11,176 bases of DNA from an uncultured Burkholderiales bacterium (lineage in GTDB: Bacteria > Pseudomonadota > Gammaproteobacteria > Burkholderiales > Thiobacillaceae), in assembly GCA_937925755.1 (NCBI GenBank), contig CALAMX010000179.1, positions 1-11,176 on the forward strand. Direction: 5' to 3'. The notes under the pieces are model-generated. The model searched no databases and was not told where the DNA came from. It saw nothing but the letters and a program-made list of their open reading frames with translations. The position numbers and the translations under genes were made by a program. Positions 6,351 to 11,176 of the stretch are shown one piece after another. Positions within the stretch are counted from its first letter, which is position 1. Every line of letters starts with the position of its first letter.

Positions 6351-6620
6351 TCAGTCCTTACGCAGGCTGTGCACCTTGAGCCCCAGGACGAGTGCGGCCA
6401 GCACCAGGGTGACGCCGTTGGCGAGGATGACCGGCCAGCTGCCTATGACCAGCCCATAAGCGCACCACAGGGCCACACCGAGGGTGAACAGGCTGTACAT
6501 GAGCAGGGAGACGCCGCCCATGTCGCGCGTGCGCCAGGAATGCCAGGCCTGCGGCGCAAAGGCGGCGGTCGTCAGCACCGCGGCCGGATAGCCGAAGAGA
6601 TCGCTCAATTCAGGGGACAT
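6351..6620 (-). CDS. SemiSWEET-type sugar transporter
   Basis: An 89-residue protein of the SemiSWEET/PQ-loop family, which forms a homodimer in the inner membrane and lets sugars pass down their gradient. Three hydrophobic segments are visible at about residues 10-27, 37-56 and 62-82, making one triple-helix bundle. The PQ motif is at residues 23-24 within TTAAFAPQ. Trp52 and Asn68 sit where the family has its substrate-contacting aromatic residue and Asn. The start at 6620 is supported by GAGGTG six bases upstream; an upstream in-frame start at 6674 would add a non-family extension. Length is normal. The gene is divergent from the DUF7931-like gene, with 80 bases between starts. The substrate cannot be read from sequence. 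Confidence 0.88.
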   Translation of the reverse strand: MSPELSDLFGYPAAVLTTAAFAPQAWHSWRTRDMGGVSLLMYSLFTLGVALWCAYGLVIGSWPVILANGVTLVLAALVLGLKVHSLRKD

Positions 6621-6700
6621 GCTGCACCTCGCGGGGTATTTCGACGCTCGCAATTTTCCTGAAAGCCCGTGCACTGTCGACGGGACCTTACAATGTGGTC

Positions 6701-7174
6701 ATGGCGGCGACCCTAGTCTATACGCGCGAAGACTGGCTGCAAGCCTTTGACGGCCTGCTGACCCAGGCACGGCGGCAGCTGCGTATCAAGGATCACGACC
6801 TGCGCGGCCAGGGCTGGGAGACACCGGCACGGCGCACTCGGCTCAGGGACTTTCTGCGTGGTGACCGGGCACGGCGGGTGGAGATCCTATTGCACCGCAG
6901 CGATCACGTGACCGACCATCTGCCCCTCGTGATGCGTCTGCTGCGCGATCACCCCGAACAGCTGGAGATCCGCGTCTATGAGGCCTTACCCGATAGGGCA
7001 GAGGCCTATGTCCTGGGCGATGATCGTCTGTTGCTCTACCGCTACCGCGTCGATGCCTGGGCCGGCCGTTTCGACCGGCAGGACGCGGGGGGCGTAACCG
7101 TCCTGTCGGCGCGCTTCCAGGCCGGCTGGTCGCGCATCGCCGGTGGACTTGGTTACACCCCGCTCGGCTTGTGA
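6701..7174 (+). CDS. DUF7931-type phospholipase-D-like protein
   Basis: A 157-residue cytoplasmic protein resembling the short phospholipase-D-like proteins (DUF7931) of beta- and gammaproteobacteria. It starts with a strand-helix unit (YTREDWLQAFDGLLTQARRQL), then IKDHDLRGQGWE, RRVEILLHRSDHV, a helix with LPLVMRLLRDHPEQLEIR, and AEAYVLGDDRLLLYRYRVD, ending in FQAGWSRI. True phospholipase D enzymes have HxKx4D motifs. These are absent, so catalysis is doubtful and the function is unknown. No Shine-Dalgarno sequence precedes the ATG at 6701. Instead TACAAT lies six bases upstream (6689-6694), which would suit a leaderless mRNA. A GTG at 6695 is an alternative start. The family call is from memory of its pattern. 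Confidence 0.7.
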   Translation: MAATLVYTREDWLQAFDGLLTQARRQLRIKDHDLRGQGWETPARRTRLRDFLRGDRARRVEILLHRSDHVTDHLPLVMRLLRDHPEQLEIRVYEALPDRAEAYVLGDDRLLLYRYRVDAWAGRFDRQDAGGVTVLSARFQAGWSRIAGGLGYTPLGL

Positions 7175-7203
7175 GGGGCACACCGGCCCTGCATGGCGTA
7201 GGA

Positions 7204-7222
7204 CGATCGACCAAGTCGATCG
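7204..7222. repeat. 8-bp inverted repeat between the DUF7931-like gene and katG
   Basis: CGATCGAC and GTCGATCG flank the loop CAA. It begins about 30 bases after the upstream stop codon and about 140 before katG. No T-run follows, so it is a weak candidate terminator; it could equally be a protein-binding site. Confidence 0.5.
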
Positions 7223-7289
7223 ATCACTGCATAACAATCAATTTCACAGTCATGCTGGCGGTGGCTAGGCTGTGAGTGTGTCGAGGCAC

Positions 7290-7322
7290 CGCAGCAGCAG
7301 CGCAAATCAACGCTGCGCTGCG
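7290..7322 (+). repeat. Imperfect hairpin in the katG leader
   Basis: CGCAGCAGCAGCG and CGCTGCGCTGCG can pair with one bulged base around the loop CAAATCAA. It ends 30 bases before the katG ribosome binding site, so if transcription starts upstream it would lie in the katG leader. No known riboswitch or thermometer was recognised, and no convincing OxyR box was seen. Confidence 0.4.
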
Positions 7323-7362
7323 ACCGAGACACGAGTAGATGCCTTTACTACCGGAGACGACC

Positions 7363-9558
7363 ATGAATACGCAAGCCAAATGCCCCTTCCACGCCGTCCA
7401 TACCCAGGCCGCCGGCGACGGTCCGAGCAACGATCAGTGGTGGCCGCACCGCCTCAAGCTCGACATCCTGCGCCAGAACTCGCCGAAGTCCGACCCGATG
7501 GGCGCCGACTTCGATTATGCGCGCGAGTTTCTGAGCCTGGACCTCAAGGCGGTCAAGGCCGACATCGAAATGGTCCTGACCGCGTCACAGGACTGGTGGC
7601 CGGCCGACTTCGGCCACTACGGGCCGTTCATCATCCGCATGGCCTGGCACGCGGCCGGAACCTACCGCATCGCTGACGGACGCGGCGGCGCGGGCACGGG
7701 GCAGCAGCGCTTCGCGCCGGTGAACAGCTGGCCCGACAACGCCAACCTGGACAAGGCGCGGCGGCTGCTCTGGCCGGTGAAGCAAAAGTACGGCCGCAAG
7801 ATTTCCTGGGCCGATCTGATGATCCTCGCCGGCAACGTGGCCCTGGAGAGCATGGGCTTTAAGACCTTCGGCTTCGGTGGCGGCCGGGTCGACGCCTGGG
7901 AGCCGGACGAGTCGGTCTATTGGGGCCCGGAAGGCAAGTGGCTGGAGGACAAACGCTACACTGGCGAGCGCGAGCTGCAGAACCCGCTTGCCGCGGTGCA
8001 GATGGGCCTCATCTACGTCAACCCCGAAGGCCCCAACGGCAACCCCGACCCGGTCGCCGCGGCGCGCGACATTCGCGAGACCTTCCGGCGCATGGCGATG
8101 AACGACTACGAGACGGTAGCGCTCATCGCCGGCGGACATGCCTTCGGCAAGTGCCATGGGGCCGGGCCAGTCAGCCATGTGGGCCCGGAACCCGAGGCGG
8201 CACCCATCGAGCAGCAGGGGCTCGGCTGGATCAGCAGCTTCCGTAGTGGCAAGGGCCCGGACACCATCACCGGCGGGCCGGAGGTGACCTGGTCACAGAC
8301 GCCCACGCAGTGGAGCAACCACTATCTGGAGAACATCTTCAATTACGAGTGGTCGCTCGCCAAGAGCCCGGCCGGGGCCTGGCAGTGGGTGGCCAAGGAG
8401 GCGCCGGAGGTGATCCCCGACGCCTTCGACCCCAACAAGCGGCACCAGCCGACCATGCTCACCACCGATCTCGCGCTGCGCTTCGACCCGGCCTACGAGA
8501 AGATCTCGCGTCACTTCCTCGCGCATCCCGAGGCGCTGGCCGAGGCCTTCGCCCGCGCTTGGTTCAAGCTCACCCACCGCGACATGGGACCCAAGTCACG
8601 CTATCTGGGTCCCGAGGTGCCCGAGGTAGACCTCATCTGGCAGGATCCCGTGCCGCCGGTGGATCACCCGCTGGTCGACGCCCAGGACGCCGCGGCGCTC
8701 AAGGCCCGGGTGCTGGCCGCGGGCCAGTCGATGAGTATGCTCGTCTATACCGCCTGGTCCTCCGCCGCCACCTTTCGCGGCTCGGACAAGCGCGGTGGCG
8801 CCAACGGCGCGCGCATCCGCCTGACGCCACAGAAGGACTGGGAGGTCAACCAACCGGCCCAGCTTGCCGCAGTGCTCCAGGTCCTCGACGGCATCCGCCG
8901 CGAGTTCAATGCCCAGGCCACGGGCGGCAAACGCATCTCGCTGGCCGACATGATCGTGTTGGCGGGATGTGCGGCGGTGGAGAAGGCCGCGCGCGCTGCG
9001 GGGGTGCCGGTCGAGGTGCCGTTCTCGCCCGGGCGCACCGACGCCACGCAGGAGATGACCGACGTGGAGTCCTTCGCCGTGCTGGAGCCTCATGCCGATG
9101 GCTTCCGCAACTATCTGAAGGCGCACAGTGCTACGCCGACCGAGGCCTTGTTGGTGGATCGCGCCCAGTTGCTGACCCTGACGGTGCCGGAGATGACCGT
9201 CCTGGTCGGTGGCATGCGGGTGCTCGGCGCCAACCATGGTGGTAGTCGGCACGGGGTGCTCACCGAGCGGCCGGGCGTGCTGAGCAACGACTTTTTCGTC
9301 AACCTGCTCGACATGGGCACCGTCTGGCGGCCGGTCGACGCCGATCAGGAGCTGTTCGAAGGGCGCGACCGCAAGACCGGGGCGCTGAAATGGACCGCCA
9401 CCCGCGTCGACCTGATCTTCGGCGCCCATTCCGAGCTTCGGGCGGTGGCCGAGGTCTACGGTGCCGCCGACGGGCGCGAGAAGTTCGTGCACGACTTCGT
9501 CGCCGCCTGGCACAAGGTGATGAACCTCGACCGATTCGATCTCTCGCGGCCGCGCTGA
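7363..9558 (+). CDS. katG: Catalase-peroxidase KatG
   Basis: A 731-residue bifunctional haem enzyme that dismutates hydrogen peroxide and also acts as a peroxidase. Distal Arg92, Trp95 and His96 lie in RMAWHAAGTYR. The crosslinked Met-Tyr-Trp adduct required for catalase activity is complete (Trp95, Tyr218, Met244). Proximal His259 (GGHAFGKCHG), proximal Trp310 and Asp369 are present, and the mobile Arg is Arg406. The N-terminal active domain spans about residues 20-415; the haem-less C-terminal repeat domain (about 430-731) contains YTAWSSAATFRGSDKRGGANG. Length matches E. coli and mycobacterial KatG. The start at 7363 is supported by GGAG six bases upstream; the ATG at 7339 lies before that site. 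There is no signal peptide, so the enzyme is cytoplasmic. An intrinsic terminator follows at once, and a glutathione peroxidase is next. Confidence 0.98.
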   Translation: MNTQAKCPFHAVHTQAAGDGPSNDQWWPHRLKLDILRQNSPKSDPMGADFDYAREFLSLDLKAVKADIEMVLTASQDWWPADFGHYGPFIIRMAWHAAGTYRIADGRGGAGTGQQRFAPVNSWPDNANLDKARRLLWPVKQKYGRKISWADLMILAGNVALESMGFKTFGFGGGRVDAWEPDESVYWGPEGKWLEDKRYTGERELQNPLAAVQMGLIYVNPEGPNGNPDPVAAARDIRETFRRMAMNDYETVALIAGGHAFGKCHGAGPVSHVGPEPEAAPIEQQGLGWISSFRSGKGPDTITGGPEVTWSQTPTQWSNHYLENIFNYEWSLAKSPAGAWQWVAKEAPEVIPDAFDPNKRHQPTMLTTDLALRFDPAYEKISRHFLAHPEALAEAFARAWFKLTHRDMGPKSRYLGPEVPEVDLIWQDPVPPVDHPLVDAQDAAALKARVLAAGQSMSMLVYTAWSSAATFRGSDKRGGANGARIRLTPQKDWEVNQPAQLAAVLQVLDGIRREFNAQATGGKRISLADMIVLAGCAAVEKAARAAGVPVEVPFSPGRTDATQEMTDVESFAVLEPHADGFRNYLKAHSATPTEALLVDRAQLLTLTVPEMTVLVGGMRVLGANHGGSRHGVLTERPGVLSNDFFVNLLDMGTVWRPVDADQELFEGRDRKTGALKWTATRVDLIFGAHSELRAVAEVYGAADGREKFVHDFVAAWHKVMNLDRFDLSRPR

Positions 9559-9574
9559 GGAGGGGTGTGCGTGG

Positions 9575-9599
9575 GGCCACCATCAGGTGGCCTCTTTTT
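9575..9599 (+). terminator. Intrinsic terminator of katG
   Basis: GGCCACC and GGTGGCC form a perfect 7-bp stem around ATCA, followed directly by TCTTTTT. It starts 16 bases after the katG stop codon. This indicates that katG is transcribed separately from the downstream peroxidase gene. Confidence 0.92.
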
Positions 9600-9707
9600 G
9601 CATGGATGTCGGCAACTTGGCCCCAGGCGGCAGTCGCTCCGACAGGCAGCCTTGCCGACGCCGGCCGCTGGCGTTCCAATTGACCCGATCCCGTGGAGAG
9701 ACCGACC

Positions 9708-10187
9708 ATGGCTACCATCTACGATTTCACCGCCCGCCGCATCGATGGCCATGAACAGCCGCTGTCCGACTATGCCGGACAGGTGCTGTTGATCGTCAAT
9801 GTCGCCAGCCAGTGCGGCTTCACTCCCCAGTACGCCGGGCTGGAGGCCCTGTGGCGCAAGTACCGCAGCCGCGGCCTGACGGTGTTGGGCTTTCCCTGTA
9901 ACCAGTTCGGCGCGCAGGAACCCGGCAGCGAAGCGGAGATCGCCCAGTTCTGCAGTGCCCGCTACGACGTGACCTTCCCGCTGTTCGCCAAGATCGAGGT
10001 CAACGGGCCCAACGCCCATCCGCTCTACCAGCACCTGAAGGCGTCTGCGCCCGGCCTGCTGGGCAGCAAGACGATCAAGTGGAACTTCACCAAGTTCCTG
10101 GTCGATCGACGGGGGCGTGTGGTCTCCCGGCATGCCCCGACCACCCCGCCGGAGGCGCTCGAGCGCGAGATCGAGGCGTTACTCTGA
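9708..10187 (+). CDS. Glutathione peroxidase family (BtuE-like, probably thioredoxin-dependent)
   Basis: A 159-residue cytoplasmic peroxidase of the glutathione peroxidase family. It reduces hydrogen peroxide and organic hydroperoxides. The catalytic tetrad is visible: Cys36 in NVASQCGFTPQY, Gln70 in FPCNQFGAQEPG, and Trp125-Asn126 in KWNFTKFL. The active residue is cysteine (TGC), not selenocysteine. Cys82 (IAQFCSARYDVTFP) sits where thioredoxin-dependent members carry their resolving cysteine, so thioredoxin rather than glutathione is the likely reductant; that is inference from the family. The ATG at 9708 is preferred, with GGAGAG about nine bases upstream; a GTG at 9693 would overlap that site. 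The katG terminator lies upstream, so a separate promoter is expected in the 110-base gap, but none was convincing. Confidence 0.95.
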   Translation: MATIYDFTARRIDGHEQPLSDYAGQVLLIVNVASQCGFTPQYAGLEALWRKYRSRGLTVLGFPCNQFGAQEPGSEAEIAQFCSARYDVTFPLFAKIEVNGPNAHPLYQHLKASAPGLLGSKTIKWNFTKFLVDRRGRVVSRHAPTTPPEALEREIEALL

Positions 10188-10242
10188 GACGATTCGGCCC
10201 CCTGGCATGCCCGGGATCGGTCTGCGACCCTCATGGGGTGGG

Positions 10243-10410
10243 GTGCAGGGCGAGCGGGATGTAGCCGAAGAAAGGCGTTGCAGGAAAGAACGGATCCGCG
10301 ACGTGCGGGTGGGACCGGACGGCCTGGCCAACCTCTTCATCGAGGCGGCGGATGGGCGTCTGCTGCGATTGGAGCTGGCCGAGGGAAGGGCTATGCTGAA
10401 AAGCAAGTAG
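10243..10410 (+). pseudogene. C-terminal scrap of a PQQ-dependent sugar dehydrogenase
   Basis: The frame reads RIRDVRVGPDGLANLFIEAA followed by DGRLLRLE. This is the typical last blade of glucose/sorbosone (PQQ-dependent aldose sugar) dehydrogenases, whose ends read much like RIRDVRxGPDG(x)LYLLTD(x)DGxLLR. Just before it, QGERDVAEERR resembles the penultimate strand, but the usual 300 preceding residues are absent. There is no ribosome binding site. It is therefore a truncated remnant, possibly left by recombination downstream of the peroxidase gene. A short real gene is unlikely. Confidence 0.6.
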
Positions 10411-10425
10411 TGCAGGACCTGCGTC

Positions 10426-10740
10426 ATGAAACGCCTCATTGCCTTATTGCTGCTGCACCAGGGCATCGCCCTGGCCTTCCCGTGGTATGCCTCCGGTGAG
10501 GGCATCTGGGGGGCCGATCTCATGAGCCCCGAAGAGCGCAGCGCCTATGTGCGCGCGCTGCAGACGAGCGCGAGCCGTGAGGACTGCGAGGCGGTCGTCG
10601 CTGCTCAGCGCCAGCGCGTCGTGGAGCGTGCACGGTCGCGCGGTGTAAACCTGCCGCCATCGCCAGCCAGCCCCTGCGCCCTCATGGAGCGTATGGGGCG
10701 CTTCCGGGGTGATGCCCCGGCCTGTCCTGCAGGTCGATGA
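10426..10740 (+). CDS. Small exported protein, unknown function
   Basis: A 104-residue protein with a clear Sec signal peptide: MKR, a hydrophobic run to about residue 17, and likely cleavage after IALA before FPW. The mature part has a conserved-looking segment GADLMSPEERSAYVRALQTS, then a helical region with an Asp-Cys-Glu and an SPCALMERMGRF motif. Proteins with this LMSPEE(R)xxY...L and PCxxM pattern recur as small hypothetical periplasmic proteins in proteobacteria; this is my recollection of a pattern, not a database result. The paired cysteines could form a disulfide. GCAGGA about ten bases upstream is a weak ribosome binding site. The start lies 15 bases after the sugar dehydrogenase remnant. 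Confidence 0.7.
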   Translation: MKRLIALLLLHQGIALAFPWYASGEGIWGADLMSPEERSAYVRALQTSASREDCEAVVAAQRQRVVERARSRGVNLPPSPASPCALMERMGRFRGDAPACPAGR

Positions 10741-10805
10741 GATTGCGCGGTTTTGGGGCAGCCCGCCATTCGATTCAGGACACCACTCTAGGCAGCTGCT
10801 GGAGG

Positions 10806-11039
10806 TCAGGCAGGCCCCAGTGTCAGCTTGATGAACTGCGTCTTGGGGTCCTTGGACACGGCGGTGACCGTGTAGGCCTGGCCCAGATAGGTATAGGGTT
10901 GTCCCACCGCAGCTTCCTTTCCCCAGGCGGCCAGGCTGAGCATGGAGATTTTCTTGCCGTTGAGCCAGGTCTCCATCATCGCGGGTTCTGTCTTGTCGTT
11001 GGAGAGATGGCAGACTCCGGTATTAACCCAGATTGTCCA
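10806..11039 (-). pseudogene. Truncated unidentified gene, C-terminal part
   Basis: An open frame of 77 codons with good G/C third-position bias ends at 10806. It contains VCHLSNDKTEPAMMETWLNG, then KKISMLSLAAWGKEAAVGQP and YTYLGQAYTVTAVSKDPKTQ. It follows an in-frame TAA at 11040-11042 and has no start codon before the ATG at 10979. That ATG lacks a ribosome binding site and begins in the middle of coding-like sequence. This pattern suits a gene that has lost its N-terminus, perhaps by insertion or deletion near 11030. If the ATG at 10979 were used, a 57-residue protein would result. I do not recognise the family. Confidence 0.45.
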
Positions 11040-11042
11040 TTA

Positions 11043-11176
11043 GCCACATTGGCGCACATGGATGACAGGCGGAGCCGAAGCGTTGGCCCAGAGGCCGGCG
11101 AACCAGGCGCGTTTTCGACGGGGTATGGAGAGCATCAGGCGGTTCTGGCTGGCGTCTTGGTGCCACGAGCCGCCGA
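11043..11176 (-). other. Partial open frame at the right edge
   Basis: On the minus strand a frame enters from the window edge, reads NRLMLSIPRRKRAWFAGLWA and stops at 11042. It is in the same frame as the truncated reading frame below it. It may be the remainder of a neighbouring gene or a transposase end, but too little is visible to identify it. Confidence 0.25.

Noticed and set aside
7227..7235. Third copy of the MITE end (CTGCATAAC) upstream of katG
   Set aside because: Only nine bases match and there is no flanking CTAG or partner end; probably chance.
8310..9245. 311-residue plus-strand and similarly long minus-strand open frames inside katG
   Set aside because: They are shadow frames of katG caused by strong codon bias.

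Overview
The window is GC-rich (about two thirds G+C by eye). It reads as a chromosomal accessory stretch of a gammaproteobacterium, most plausibly a sulfur-metabolising member of the Chromatiales. The pointers are a DsrC/TusE-family protein, a conserved unknown protein beside it, codon use dominated by G/C third positions, and the general flavour of the proteins. The taxonomic placement is inference; no rRNA or other marker gene is present.

Layout. Positions 1-1131 hold no intact gene, only decayed coding scraps and two weak IS-end-like motifs. Then come a small secreted protein (minus strand), a stretch with a coding-like fragment and a dense cluster of hairpins (about 1750-1997), and a YqhA/UPF0114 membrane protein (minus). 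A standalone CinA-N/MoCF-domain protein (plus) is divergent from YqhA. It converges on a DsrC/TusE-like protein (minus) that has kept one of the two redox cysteines of DsrC and lost the C-terminal one. Divergent from that is a 327-residue protein I cannot name (plus). It converges on an 85-residue protein (minus) that has a good promoter with a palindrome inside it.

Positions 5370-6307 are the wreck of a Tat-exported aldo/keto reductase gene on the minus strand. It has a large internal deletion, stop codons, frameshifts and a 260-bp non-autonomous element (MITE-like) with terminal inverted repeats, a CTAG target duplication and three internal 33-bp repeats. After it come a SemiSWEET sugar transporter (minus) and a divergent short phospholipase-D-like (DUF7931-type) protein.

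The right third is an antioxidant pair: a full-length catalase-peroxidase (katG) with its own intrinsic terminator, then a thioredoxin-type glutathione peroxidase. Both remove peroxides, but the terminator suggests separate transcription units. A C-terminal scrap of a PQQ-dependent sugar dehydrogenase follows, then a small exported protein and a truncated reading frame near the right edge.

Overall, intact housekeeping or stress genes sit among pseudogenes and small mobile-element debris. The two most interesting items are the cysteine-altered DsrC-like protein with its divergent unknown neighbour, and the MITE with internal repeats. I do not see a clear new multi-gene defence or biosynthetic system.
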